This document shows positions 47,652 through 56,956 of a DNA stretch of 64,000 nt, piece after piece (position 1 is the stretch's first letter; every line of letters starts with the position of its first letter). The DNA is taken from the NCBI RefSeq assembly GCF_030345795.1, contig NZ_JAUALB010000001.1:2653501-2717500 (forward strand). The letters run 5' to 3'. The stretch is from Micromonospora sp. WMMA1363 (GTDB lineage Bacteria > Actinomycetota > Actinomycetes > Mycobacteriales > Micromonosporaceae). Both the position numbers and the translations under genes were made by a program. The notes under the pieces were generated by a model. It worked only from the letters and a program-made list of their open reading frames with translations. It did no database searches and had not been told where the DNA came from.

Positions 47652-50600
47652 TCAGACCCGGCGGACAGTCACCGTCACCTGCTCGCCGTCGCCGGCCTCG
47701 CCGGTGAAGCCGTCGACGCTCCCCGCGAAGTCGACCGAGTTGGCCAGCACCTCCCGGGCGACGAAGTCGGTGTACGCGGACACCGCCGCGCGCACCGCGT
47801 CGGGGGCCGCGAGCACGACCGCGATCCGGTCCGAGACGTCCAGGTCGGCGTCCCGGCGGGCCTGCTGCACCACCCGGACCACGTCCCGGGCCAACCCTTC
47901 GGCGGCCAGCTCCGGGGTCACCTCGGTGTCCAGCACCACCACGCCCTCGCCGCCCGGCAGCGGCGCGGAACGCTCCGCGTCGGCGGCGACCAGGCGCAGC
48001 TCGTACTCCCCCTCGTCGAGGGTGACCCCCGCGGCGACCGGGGCGCCGTCGCGCAGCTCCCACTCCCCCGCCTTGACCGCCTTGATCACCTGCTGGACCG
48101 CCTTGCCGACCCGCGGGCCCAACGCCCGCGGCACCACGGACAGCACCTGCTGGCAGTAGTCCTTCACCGCGCCTGTGAACTCGACCTCCTTCACGTTGAC
48201 CTCGTCCGCGACCAGGTCGGCGAAGGGCCGCAGCTGGACGGCGGCCGGCGAGGCCACGGTCAGCTTCGACAGCGGCAGCCGAACCCGCAGCCCTTTAGCC
48301 TTACGCAGCGACAACGCCGCCGAAGCGACCGCGCGGGTCGCATCCATCGCGGCCACCAGATCGTGGTCGGCAGGGAATTCGTCCGCCGACGGCCAGTCGG
48401 TCAGGTGCACCGAGCGCTCGCCGGTCAGACCGCGCCAGATCTCCTCGGCGGTCAGCGGGGCCAGCGGCGCCACCACCCGACCGAGCGTCTCCAGCACCGT
48501 CCACAACGTGTCGAACGCGTCGACGTCGCCGGACCAGAACCGATCCCGGGAGCGACGCACGTACCAGTTGGTCAGCGCGTCCAGGTAGGACCGGACGGTG
48601 GCGCAGGCGGCGGAGATGTCGTACGCCTCCAGCTGCCGGCCGACCGTCGACACCAGCTCGTTGGTCTTCGCCAACAGGTACCGGTCGAGCAGGTGCGGGG
48701 AGTCCGTGCGCCGGCTCGCCCGGTACCCCTCGGCGTTGGCGTAGAGCGAGAAGAAATACCAGACGTTCCACAGCGGCAGCAGCACCTGCCGGACGGCGTC
48801 CCGGATACCCGCCTCGGTCACCGCCATGTCGCCGCCGCGCAACACCGACGAGGACATCAGCATCCAACGCATCGCGTCCGACCCGTACGAGTCGAAGACA
48901 TGGTAGACGTCCGGGTAGTTGCGCAGACTCTTGGACATCTTACGCCCGTCCGAGCCGAGCAGGATGCCATGGCTGAGACAGGTGCGGAATGCCGGCCGGT
49001 CGAACAGTGCGGTGGCCAGCACGTGCATGGTGTAGAACCAGCCGCGGGTCTGCCCGATGTACTCGACGATGAAGTCACCCGGGTAGTGGTGCTCGAACCA
49101 GTCGACGTTCTCGAACGGGTAGTGCACCTGGGCGAACGGCATCGACCCGGACTCGAACCAGCAGTCGAGCACCTCCGGCACCCGACGCATCGTCGACGCA
49201 CCCGTAGGGTCGTCCGGGTTGGGGCGGACCAGCTCGTCCACCGCCGGCCGGTGCAGGTCGGTCAGGCGTACGCCGAAGTCCCGCTCGATCTCGGCCAGCG
49301 AGCCGTACACGTCGACTCGGGGGTAGGCCGGGTCGTCGGACTTCCACACCGGGATCGGCGAGCCCCAGAACCGGTTCCGGCTGATCGACCAGTCCCGGGC
49401 GTTGGCCAGCCACTTGCCGAACGAGCCGTCCTTGATGTGCCCCGGGATCCAGTTGATCTGCTGGTTGAGTTCGACCATCCGGTCCTTGAAACCGGTCACC
49501 GCGACGAACCAGGAGGACACCGCCTTGTAGACCAGCGGGGTGTCGCAGCGCCAGCAGTGCGGGTACGCGTGGGTGTAGGTGTCCTGTTTGAGCACCACCC
49601 CCCGCTCCTTCAGCTCCCGGATCACCGGCTTGTTCACGTCGAAGACCTGCTCGCCCTGGTATGGGGGCACCAGCGCGGTGAACCGGGTGTGGTCGTCGAC
49701 CGTCACCACGGTCGGGATGCCGGCCGCGTTGCAGGTGTTCTGGTCGTCCTCGCCGAAGGCCGGGGCGAGGTGGACGATCCCGGTGCCGTCCTCGGTGGTG
49801 ACGAAGTCCGCACCGAGCACCTGGTACGCGTTTTCCCCTGCCTGCTCGACGAGGAAGTCGTACAGCGGGACGTATCGGCGGCCGACCAGGTCCACGCCGC
49901 GCACGGTGCCGACCTGCTGGTAGCCCTCCAGCTCCTTGGCGTAGGCACCGAGCCGGGCCGCGCCGACCACGTACCGCTGGCCGTCGCGCTCCAGCACCGC
50001 GTACTCGATGTCCGGGCCGACGGCGAGCGCCAGGTTGGACGGTAGCGTCCACGGCGTCGTCGTCCACACGCCCACCTTCACCGGCCCGCTAACCAGCTCC
50101 GGTGCGGTCGCGTCGGGGGTCAGCTCGAACCACACCGACAGCGTGGGATCGTGCCGGTCCCGGTAGACATCGTCCATCCGGGTCTCGGTGTTCGACAGCG
50201 GCGTCTCGCATCGCCAGCAGTACGCGAGCACCCGGAAGCCCTCGTACACCAGGCCCTTGTCGTGCAGGGTCTTGAAGGCCCACATGACGCTCTCCATGTA
50301 GTCCAGGTCGAGCGTCTTGTAGTCGTTGGCGAAGTCGACCCAGCGGGCCTGGCGGGCGACGTACCGCTCCCAGTCCTGGGCGAACTCCAGCACCGAGGTG
50401 CGGCACACCTCGTTGAACCGGGCCACGCCCAGGTCGAGGACCTCCGCCTTGGTGGTGATGCCGAGCTGCTTCTCGGCGACCACCTCGGCCGGCAGGCCGT
50501 GGCAGTCCCAGCCGAAGCGCCGCTCCACCCGCCGGCCGCGCATCGTCTGGTAGCGCGGAACCACGTCCTTCACGTAGCCGGTGATGAGGTGCCCGTAGTG

Positions 50601-50840
50601 CGGTAGGCCGTTGGCGAACGGTGGCCCGTCGTAGAAGACGTACTCGTTGTCGGCGGCTCCGGCACCGGCAGCGGAGCTCGCCGCCGTCTCCGATTGCCGG
50701 CCGGAGGCCGGCCTGGCTTCCACCGACGCCTCGAAGGTCTTGTCAGCCGTCCAGTGCTCCAGGACCCGGCGCTCGACCGCGGGCAGGTCCGGGCTCGCGG
50801 GGACGCCGGCCGCGGCCGGGTCGTGCAACGGGTAGGCCAT
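47652..50840 (-). CDS. ileS: Isoleucyl-tRNA synthetase
   Basis: Class I synthetase of 1062 residues. The nucleotide-binding motif appears as P-H-Y-G-H (HIGH type) and the second as K-M-S-K-S. The editing domain, the anticodon-binding domain and a long C-terminal domain are present; W-D-C-H-G-L-P confirms IleRS. The protein belongs to the long, eukaryote-like IleRS type that is less sensitive to mupirocin. A short Ala/Ser-rich insert (about residues 40-65) precedes the catalytic core. ATG at 50840. A T-box leader directly upstream should control translation by uncharged tRNA-Ile. Confidence 0.98.
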   Translation of the reverse strand: MAYPLHDPAAAGVPASPDLPAVERRVLEHWTADKTFEASVEARPASGRQSETAASSAAGAGAADNEYVFYDGPPFANGLPHYGHLITGYVKDVVPRYQTMRGRRVERRFGWDCHGLPAEVVAEKQLGITTKAEVLDLGVARFNEVCRTSVLEFAQDWERYVARQARWVDFANDYKTLDLDYMESVMWAFKTLHDKGLVYEGFRVLAYCWRCETPLSNTETRMDDVYRDRHDPTLSVWFELTPDATAPELVSGPVKVGVWTTTPWTLPSNLALAVGPDIEYAVLERDGQRYVVGAARLGAYAKELEGYQQVGTVRGVDLVGRRYVPLYDFLVEQAGENAYQVLGADFVTTEDGTGIVHLAPAFGEDDQNTCNAAGIPTVVTVDDHTRFTALVPPYQGEQVFDVNKPVIRELKERGVVLKQDTYTHAYPHCWRCDTPLVYKAVSSWFVAVTGFKDRMVELNQQINWIPGHIKDGSFGKWLANARDWSISRNRFWGSPIPVWKSDDPAYPRVDVYGSLAEIERDFGVRLTDLHRPAVDELVRPNPDDPTGASTMRRVPEVLDCWFESGSMPFAQVHYPFENVDWFEHHYPGDFIVEYIGQTRGWFYTMHVLATALFDRPAFRTCLSHGILLGSDGRKMSKSLRNYPDVYHVFDSYGSDAMRWMLMSSSVLRGGDMAVTEAGIRDAVRQVLLPLWNVWYFFSLYANAEGYRASRRTDSPHLLDRYLLAKTNELVSTVGRQLEAYDISAACATVRSYLDALTNWYVRRSRDRFWSGDVDAFDTLWTVLETLGRVVAPLAPLTAEEIWRGLTGERSVHLTDWPSADEFPADHDLVAAMDATRAVASAALSLRKAKGLRVRLPLSKLTVASPAAVQLRPFADLVADEVNVKEVEFTGAVKDYCQQVLSVVPRALGPRVGKAVQQVIKAVKAGEWELRDGAPVAAGVTLDEGEYELRLVAADAERSAPLPGGEGVVVLDTEVTPELAAEGLARDVVRVVQQARRDADLDVSDRIAVVLAAPDAVRAAVSAYTDFVAREVLANSVDFAGSVDGFTGEAGDGEQVTVTVRRV

Positions 50841-50851
50841 CGGGGTCGCTC

Positions 50852-51095
50852 TCCTCAGCAGCTCACTGTCCGGTGGGGCTGCGAGGACGAGTCGACCGGG
50901 CACACCGTCGCCGGCGCCCCGCGGACGACCCGCGGTACCACCCCGCTTGGCGGTCGAGGTGCGACCGCCCGCTCGTTGGCCGGCTGTGACGGGCCGGTCC
51001 CGTCCGGTTCTACTGGGCCGGTCGCCCGGCTGTTCTTCCGGAGGCTCACCGGTGATGGCCGGGTCGACGCCTGTGCGGTCAAGCGTACTCGACCC
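50852..51095 (-). promoter_or_regulatory. T-box riboswitch of ileS (translational type)
   Basis: On the minus strand, a hairpin (arms 51095-51089 and 51067-51061) is followed by an ATC isoleucine codon (51056-51054). Next comes a CCGG-closed hairpin (51052-51038), then the conserved T-box core GGGGTGGTACCGCGG (50944-50930), whose TGGT can pair with the tRNA acceptor end. Further down, TCCTCGCAGC (50887-50878) can pair with GCTGCTGAGGA (50862-50852), which covers the ileS ribosome binding site. This matches the ultrashort, translation-controlling T-boxes described for actinobacterial ileS. Confidence 0.9.
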
Positions 51096-51217
51096 GTCGC
51101 GCGGGCCGCCGCCGAGTAACGGCCGAACGAACCGCCCGACGGCTCCGGCTCCTCGCCGCCGCCCTACTCGAACTCGTCGAGGCCGAGTCGTGCCGCCACG
51201 CCCCCGACGCTTCCGTA

Positions 51218-51273
51218 GATCATGAGGGCGGCGGATCGGGCGGCTCCCCGAGTCGTCCGCCAACCTCATGATC
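51218..51273. repeat. Inverted repeat GATCATGAGG ... CCTCATGATC
   Basis: Perfect 10-base arms at 51218-51227 and 51264-51273, 36 bases apart, with a further pairing stretch (ggcgga / tccgcc) inside. It lies about 105 bases after the phosphatase stop and upstream of the ileS leader. It may be the phosphatase terminator or a dispersed intergenic element. Confidence 0.6.
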
Positions 51274-51378
51274 GACAGCCCGGAGGGCCGACCCGAGCGG
51301 GATGTGGCCGAGCAACGGCAGTTGCGCAGCGCAGTTGAGCAGTGGCCTTCGGGCAACCCGGGTCGGACCGGGCCAGGG

Positions 51379-52947
51379 TCAGCGGGGGGCGGGGAGGGTG
51401 GTGGTCCAGAGCGAGTCGCCGGCGCGGTCCCGCAGATGCACGGTGAAGGCACCGGTCTCCCCGTCGATCTGGACCTCGCCGAAGTGCTGGAAGCCCTCCG
51501 CCGGGGAGGTGTTGGCGCGGGGCGGGGCGTTCACGAAGACCGCCTTCGGGCCGAACGTGCCGTCCAGAATGTTCGGGCCGAACCCGCCGGCGTGCGCGGG
51601 GCCGGAGACGAACTCCCAGAACGGCGTGAAGTCGCCGACCGCCGCCCGCGCCGGGTCGTAGTGGTGAGCCGCGGTGTAGTGCACGTCGGCGGTGAGGAAC
51701 ACGATCCCGGTCACCCCGGCACGGTGCGCCGCGGAGAGCACCTGCGCGAACTCCAGCTCCCGTCCCGCCGGCGCACCGGGATCGCCCTGCGCCACGCCCT
51801 CCAGGGCCGCCGAGCCGTCCGGCACGACCAGGCCGAGCGGCAGGTCGATGGCGATCACCTTCCAGGTCGCCCGCGAACGCGTCAACTCCCGGATCAGCCA
51901 CTCCCGCTGCTCCCGGCCGAGCAGGCCGCGATCCGGGTCGGCATAGGTGTTGCCGCCGTTGGGGTCCTTCCACGTCCGCATGTCGAGGACGAAGACGTCC
52001 AGCAGCGGCCCGTACGGCAGCCGCCGGTAGAGCGGACCACGGACCGGGGTGGGCAACCACTCGTCGAAGGCCTGCCGCGCGCGGGCGGCGAGCACGTCGA
52101 CGCGCCGCTCGGTGTACCGGGCGTCGGTCAACACCTCGCCCGGGTACCAGTTGTTGGTCACCTCGTGGTCGTCCCACTGGTTCACCTGAGGTACCTCGGC
52201 GACGAACGCGCGCAGGTGCTCGTCCAACAGGTTGTACGCGTACTGGCCACGGAACTCGACCAACGTCTCGGCGACCTTGCTCTTCTCCGACGTCACCAGG
52301 TTCCGCCAGACCCGCCCGTCCGGCAGCGTCACGGCCTCGGCCAGCGGACCGTCGGCGTACACGGTGTCACCGCTGCACAGGAAGAAGTCCGGCCGGGTCG
52401 CGCGCATCGCGGCGAAGATGGACATCCCGCCGAAGCCGGGGGCGATGCCCCAGCCCTGCCCGGCGATGTCACCAGTCCAGACGAACCGGACGTCACGTCG
52501 TTCCCGGACGGCGGGGGCGGTGCGCAGGGAACCGATGAGCGGCTCGCTGAACCGCCCCGGCCGGTCCAGGCTCTCCACCCGGACCCGGTAGTGGATTCGC
52601 TCGCCGCAGGGCAGCCCGCGCAGCCGCACCTTTCCGGTGAAGTCCCCGGTCGGATCCAGCACCGGTCCGCGCAGCCGCCGCGCCCCGCGCAGGTCCGGCC
52701 GGCGGCTGACCTCCACGAGCATCCGGCCCGGCCGGTCGGCGCGGGTCCACACCACCGCCGACTCGGCGGACACGTCGCCGCTCTGCACTCCGTGGGTCAA
52801 CACGGGACGACCGGCCGGGCGCCACGCCGGAGCACCCGGTACGCCGGTTGCGGACGCGCCGGCACCGCTGAGGAGCGCACCGCCGGCGGCCCCCACGCCC
52901 GCCGCCAGGCCGGCTCGCAGCAGTGTACGTCGATCAAGTTCGGTCAT
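51379..52947 (-). CDS. PhoD-like alkaline phosphatase/phosphodiesterase, Tat-exported
   Basis: Secreted metallophosphatase of 522 residues. The N-terminus [11 protein letters not shown], followed by a hydrophobic stretch and A-S-A, is a twin-arginine signal peptide. The PhoD N-terminal domain (about 45-140, H-G-V-Q-S-G-D-V) precedes the catalytic domain. Metal-binding motifs are [22 protein letters not shown] and the later T-A-D-V-H-Y. ATG at 52947 has GGGAGGA before it. Role: phosphate release from phosphodiesters outside the cell, inferred from family. No Pho box was identified. Confidence 0.94.
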   Translation of the reverse strand: MTELDRRTLLRAGLAAGVGAAGGALLSGAGASATGVPGAPAWRPAGRPVLTHGVQSGDVSAESAVVWTRADRPGRMLVEVSRRPDLRGARRLRGPVLDPTGDFTGKVRLRGLPCGERIHYRVRVESLDRPGRFSEPLIGSLRTAPAVRERRDVRFVWTGDIAGQGWGIAPGFGGMSIFAAMRATRPDFFLCSGDTVYADGPLAEAVTLPDGRVWRNLVTSEKSKVAETLVEFRGQYAYNLLDEHLRAFVAEVPQVNQWDDHEVTNNWYPGEVLTDARYTERRVDVLAARARQAFDEWLPTPVRGPLYRRLPYGPLLDVFVLDMRTWKDPNGGNTYADPDRGLLGREQREWLIRELTRSRATWKVIAIDLPLGLVVPDGSAALEGVAQGDPGAPAGRELEFAQVLSAAHRAGVTGIVFLTADVHYTAAHHYDPARAAVGDFTPFWEFVSGPAHAGGFGPNILDGTFGPKAVFVNAPPRANTSPAEGFQHFGEVQIDGETGAFTVHLRDRAGDSLWTTTLPAPR

Positions 52948-53315
52948 CGTTCCTCCCGGATCAGGGACTGCCCCTGTTGATCTACCCGGCAAAGGTGACG
53001 CCGTCGACCTGTCCGGGTGGCCGGCACCGGAACACCAGCTGACCGAGCAACGTGAGCCAGCTCGTCCCTCGATGAGCCAGCTCGTCCCTCATCACGTCCC
53101 GCGGGTACCGGCCGTCGAGCCGATGACCGAGTCGGATGCAAGAGTTGCCGTGCAGCGGACGAACGTGGCCGAGGTGGCGCCGGATACATGCAGGGCGGCG
53201 CTGGGCTGGAGCGGTGGGTCCGGGCGAATGTCGAGGACGCCGCGCAGGCGTTCGCCGACGCGGTTACCAGGCCGGCCGGCCGATACGCGTCGGGCGCGCC
53301 GCCCGGCGCGTCCGG
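52948..53315. other. Intergenic region with an 18-bp direct repeat
   Basis: These 368 bases lie between the phosphatase start and the ndk stop. An 18-base sequence, tgagccagctcgtccctc, occurs twice at 53053-53070 and 53073-53090 (20-base period). No credible gene or terminator seen. Confidence 0.5.
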
Positions 53316-53741
53316 TCAGGCCAGCTCGGGGAACCAGAGCGCGATCTCACGCTTCACGCTGTCGACGGAGTCGGACGCGTGTACCAGGTTCTCCCGGTTC
53401 GACAGGGAAAGGTCGCCCCGAATCGTGCCGGCGGCGGCCTTGCGGCCGTCGGTGCTGCCGATCATGCCGCGGACGACCTCGATGGCCTGGTCACCCGAGA
53501 GGACCAGCGCGACCAGCGGACCACCGGTCATGAAGGCCTTCAGCGGCGGGTAGAACGGCTTGTCGACGTGCTCGGCGTAGTGTTGGTCGGCGAAGTCGCC
53601 GTCCATCGTCCGCCGCTCGATCGCGTCGATCCGCAGCCCCTTGCGCTCGAAACGGGAGATGATCTCGCCGGTCAGCCCGCGACGAACCGCATCGGGCTTG
53701 ATCAGTACGAGCGTGCGCTCGTCCGGGCTGCTGCTGGACAC
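53316..53741 (-). CDS. ndk: Nucleoside diphosphate kinase
   Basis: Enzyme of 141 residues that equalises nucleoside triphosphate pools. The N-terminal [10 protein letters not shown], and the catalytic histidine in N-L-V-H-A-S-D-S, are intact. GTG start at 53741 with CAGGAGG upstream. In actinobacteria ndk usually follows folC-DUF4233; here the membrane-anchored VOC gene lies in between on the other strand. Confidence 0.98.
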   Translation of the reverse strand: MSSSSPDERTLVLIKPDAVRRGLTGEIISRFERKGLRIDAIERRTMDGDFADQHYAEHVDKPFYPPLKAFMTGGPLVALVLSGDQAIEVVRGMIGSTDGRKAAAGTIRGDLSLSNRENLVHASDSVDSVKREIALWFPELA

Positions 53742-53884
53742 GCTGGGTTCCTCCTGTGCACGCGAGGCGGTCGGGCTGGGTACGGTCAGGGTAGCGACCC
53801 GGTCCCGGCGCCGGTGCGGCGGCCGGTCTTTCCCACCGGCGGTCGATCCGGCCTAGCCTGGCCCTGACCCCCGGGAGGTCCACA

Positions 53885-55213
53885 GTGGCGAATGGCGGGA
53901 ACCGACCCATCGCGCCGATCCGCAGGCTGGTCGGCTTGGTGTTGGGCATGGTGGCGACCTTCGTGATCCTGTTCGGTCTGGGCATGACCAGCTGGGCGAT
54001 CGTGGCGCTCGGCGCCGCGCTGCTGGTGCTGGCGATCGCGCTGGCCACCGTACGGGGTGGCGGCCGCACCTGGGTCGTCGGCGAGGGACACGTGCACAGC
54101 GTTTCCGAGCCGCCCACCCAGTACGCGTTCGGCCGCTGCGAGCTGCAACTCGTCATCGACGCACCGGCCCTGCCACCGAGGTCAAAAAAGATCATCGAGC
54201 CGCGGGTGCCGGTCGCCAAGTGGCCGGCACCGGGCCAGACCTTGCCGATCCGGGTCGCCCTCGACGACCAGCGGCACGTCCGGGTCCTCTGGGACGACGT
54301 GCCGACGCACGCCGAGACCGCGGCGGCCGTGGCGGACCTGCCACCGGAGTACGCGGACCCGGCATCGTTGGAGGAGGTGCTGATCCGGCAGGAGGCGCCG
54401 CCGTGGGCCGGCCGCCCGGCCGAGGACGAACTCCGCGACCCGTACGGCGACCCACTCAGTAACCCGTACGGCGATCCACTCGGTGACCCGGTCGCGCCGC
54501 CGGCCGAGCGCGACCCGGTCGTCGTACGCCAGGTACCGGGCGGACCCAAGGTGGTGGAAGGGACACTCGTCAACCCGCCGGCTGCCGACCTGCCGCGCCG
54601 GGCCACCCCGACGCCGCGCTCCCCCGCCGACCCCTACGACCCGCCCCGCACGAACCGCGACCCCCACGACCCGCCGGAGCCACCGCCGGCCCGTGCGTTC
54701 CGGGTGCCGACCCCGGCCGACCCGCCGGACCCACTCGACCTGCCGCTCGACGACCCACCCCCGCACCGGGCCACCGACCGCACGGTGCCGCCGGAGAACC
54801 TCGACGAGGCGGCCTTCGGTGGGGTAGTCGGTGCTGATCCGCCGATCGCCGGGGTGGGACTCACCCTGCTGGTCACCGATCTGGCACGGTCCCGCGCCTT
54901 CTATCGCGACCTCGGCTTCGGCGAGATCGACCGGGGCTCCGGTAACGCGGTGCTCGCCTCCGGAGCGACCCGGCTGGTCCTGCGCGAGGTCACCGAGGCT
55001 GCCCCGGTCAGCCGTCGGCTGGTGCACGTCAACCTCGAGGTGGACGACATCGAAGCGGCGTACGCACGGCTACGCGACACCGGCGTCCGCTTCACCTACC
55101 CTCCCCGGGTGGTCAACCGGGCCAGCAAGCTGGAGGTCTGGGCCGCTGCCTTTCGCGACCCGGACGGCCACGGCATCGCCCTGACCCAGTGGCGGGAACG
55201 TGCCGACGCCTGA
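53885..55213 (+). CDS. Membrane-anchored protein with C-terminal VOC (glyoxalase-fold) domain
   Basis: Fusion protein of 442 residues. Two membrane helices (about 13-32 and 35-56) open the protein. A short beta-rich segment follows (about 60-140), then a long disordered Asp/Pro region (about 150-315, with repeats such as D-P-Y-G-D-P-L). The last 120 residues are a VOC/glyoxalase-like domain (G-L-T-L-L-V-T-D-L-A-R-S-R-A-F-Y, then F-R-D-P-D-G-H-G-I-A-L). VOC proteins are normally soluble, so the anchor is unusual; substrate unknown. GTG start with GGGAGG upstream. Confidence 0.88.
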   Translation: MANGGNRPIAPIRRLVGLVLGMVATFVILFGLGMTSWAIVALGAALLVLAIALATVRGGGRTWVVGEGHVHSVSEPPTQYAFGRCELQLVIDAPALPPRSKKIIEPRVPVAKWPAPGQTLPIRVALDDQRHVRVLWDDVPTHAETAAAVADLPPEYADPASLEEVLIRQEAPPWAGRPAEDELRDPYGDPLSNPYGDPLGDPVAPPAERDPVVVRQVPGGPKVVEGTLVNPPAADLPRRATPTPRSPADPYDPPRTNRDPHDPPEPPPARAFRVPTPADPPDPLDLPLDDPPPHRATDRTVPPENLDEAAFGGVVGADPPIAGVGLTLLVTDLARSRAFYRDLGFGEIDRGSGNAVLASGATRLVLREVTEAAPVSRRLVHVNLEVDDIEAAYARLRDTGVRFTYPPRVVNRASKLEVWAAAFRDPDGHGIALTQWRERADA

Positions 55214-55259
55214 ACGCGCCGCCACACCGGGTGGTTGACGGCTCGGCCGCCAACCGCTG

Positions 55260-55625
55260 TCAGCCGAGGATCACCCGCCGCACGTGCAGGGCGTACGCCC
55301 AGACCAGCGCGAAGGTGACACCGAGTGCCAGGAGCGACCAGTGCAGCAGCCCGGCGAGCATGAGCAGCCCTTGGAGCACGGTGCCGGCGGGCCACACCCA
55401 CGACCGACGCATCAGTCCAGCCAGCAGCACCGCCGCCGCGGCCAGGCCCACCACGACGGTGATCGCCGCGCCACTCAGGCCACCACCGACCACCCGGATC
55501 GGCTGGATGGCCAGCACCAGCACCAGCGCCTCCAGGCTCAGGATGCCCGCGCCCAGTCCGCGTACCGCCCGTTCCGGGTCGCGCAGACCGGACCCCCGTA
55601 CCGGCGGCCCACCCGGCCGGCTCAC
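55260..55625 (-). CDS. DUF4233 domain-containing membrane protein
   Basis: Membrane protein of 121 residues with four hydrophobic helices. It has the family pattern: L-E-A-L-V-L-V-L-A-I-Q-P near the start, and W-A-Y-A-L-H-V-R-R at the end. The family is found next to folC in actinobacteria, but its function is unknown. The GTG at 55625 overlaps the folC stop by 4 bases. Confidence 0.92.
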   Translation of the reverse strand: MSRPGGPPVRGSGLRDPERAVRGLGAGILSLEALVLVLAIQPIRVVGGGLSGAAITVVVGLAAAAVLLAGLMRRSWVWPAGTVLQGLLMLAGLLHWSLLALGVTFALVWAYALHVRRVILG

Positions 55626-56956
55626 CGCTTGAGCAGCCGTCGGGCGTCGGCCACGGTCACCACCGACCCGGTGATCAGCACTCCGACACCCGCCAGCTCA
55701 CCCGGCACGTCCTCCTCGGCCAACGCCACCGCCGTCTCGATGGCGTCCGGTATCCCCGCGGCCACCTCGACCCGGTCCGGGCCGAACACCTCGGCGGCCA
55801 GCGCCGCGAGGTCCTGCGCTGGCATCGCCCGCGGTGAACTGTTACGGGTGACCACCACCTGGTCGACAACCGGCTCCAGCAACTCCAGCAGACTGGCCGC
55901 GTCCTTGTCGGCGAGGACGCCGAGCACGGCCACCAGCTTGCTGAACGCGAACTCCTCCTGGAGCGCGGTGACCGTGGCGGCCATACCCTGCGGGTTGTGC
56001 GCGCCGTCGAGCAGGATGGTCGGCGCCGTACGGACCCGCTCCAGCCGGCCCGGCGAGCTGATTACGGCGAAGCCCTCCCGAACCGTCTCGACGTCCAGCT
56101 GACGCCGGGCGCCCGCGCCGAGGAACGCCTCCACCGCCGCGAGCGCCACCGCCGCGTTCTGCGCCTGGTGGGCGCCGTGCAGGGGTACGAAGACCTCGTC
56201 GTAGACCCCGCCCAGCCCCTGCAGGCTCAGCACCTGCCCGCCGACGGCGACCGCCCGGCGCAGCACGCCGAACTCCGCGCCCTCCCGAGCGATCGTCGCG
56301 CCGACCTCGGCGCAGCGCTCGAGGATCGGCCTGGCCGCCTCCTCCTCCTGCGCGGCCGAGATCACTGTCGCCCCGTTGTGGATGATGCCCGCCTTGTGCA
56401 GCGCGATGTCCTCGATCGAGTCGCCGAGCCACTCGGTGTGGTCGAGCCCGATCGGGGTCAACACCGCCACCCCGGCCTGGAGCACGTTGGTGGAGTCTTC
56501 GGCGCCGCCGAGCCCCACCTCGACCACCGCGACGTCGACCGGAGCGTCGGCGAACGTGGCGAACGCCAGCGCCGTGGTCAGGTCGAAATACGTCAGCGGC
56601 TCCGCCGACCGCTCGTCGACGAGCTGGGCCAGCGGCGCCACCTCGTCGTACGTGGCGACGAACCGCTCCTCGCTCACCGGCTCGCCGTCCAGGCCGATCC
56701 GTTCCCGGACGGTCTCCAGGTGCGGGCTGGTGTATCGGCCGGTGTGCAGCCCGAAGGCGCGCAGCAAGGAATCGATCATGCGGGCCGTCGACGTCTTGCC
56801 GTTTGTTCCGGTCAGGTGGATCGACGGATACGCGCGTTGCGGGCTGCCGAGCAGGTCGAGCAGGGACTCGATCCGGTCCAGCTCGAACACCATCCGGCTA
56901 TACCCGCGGCCAGCGAGCTCGGCCTCGACGGTGGCGAAATCGGTGCGGTCGGTCAC
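55622..56956 (-). CDS. folC: Folylpolyglutamate synthase/dihydrofolate synthase
   Basis: Mur-ligase-fold enzyme of 444 residues that adds glutamate to folates. The P-loop is [23 protein letters not shown] and G-L-D-H-T-E-W-L-G carry metal and ATP ligands; D-G-A-H-N-P-Q-G starts the C-terminal domain. GTG start at 56956 overlaps the valS stop by 4 bases (GTGA), so valS-folC-DUF4233 form one coupled unit. A longer frame to 57487 only covers the valS 3' end in another phase. Confidence 0.97.
   Translation of the reverse strand: MTDRTDFATVEAELAGRGYSRMVFELDRIESLLDLLGSPQRAYPSIHLTGTNGKTSTARMIDSLLRAFGLHTGRYTSPHLETVRERIGLDGEPVSEERFVATYDEVAPLAQLVDERSAEPLTYFDLTTALAFATFADAPVDVAVVEVGLGGAEDSTNVLQAGVAVLTPIGLDHTEWLGDSIEDIALHKAGIIHNGATVISAAQEEEAARPILERCAEVGATIAREGAEFGVLRRAVAVGGQVLSLQGLGGVYDEVFVPLHGAHQAQNAAVALAAVEAFLGAGARRQLDVETVREGFAVISSPGRLERVRTAPTILLDGAHNPQGMAATVTALQEEFAFSKLVAVLGVLADKDAASLLELLEPVVDQVVVTRNSSPRAMPAQDLAALAAEVFGPDRVEVAAGIPDAIETAVALAEEDVPGELAGVGVLITGSVVTVADARRLLKR

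Noticed and set aside
48363..50045. Plus-strand open frame of 560 codons
   Set aside because: Antisense to ileS, whose motifs are unambiguous.
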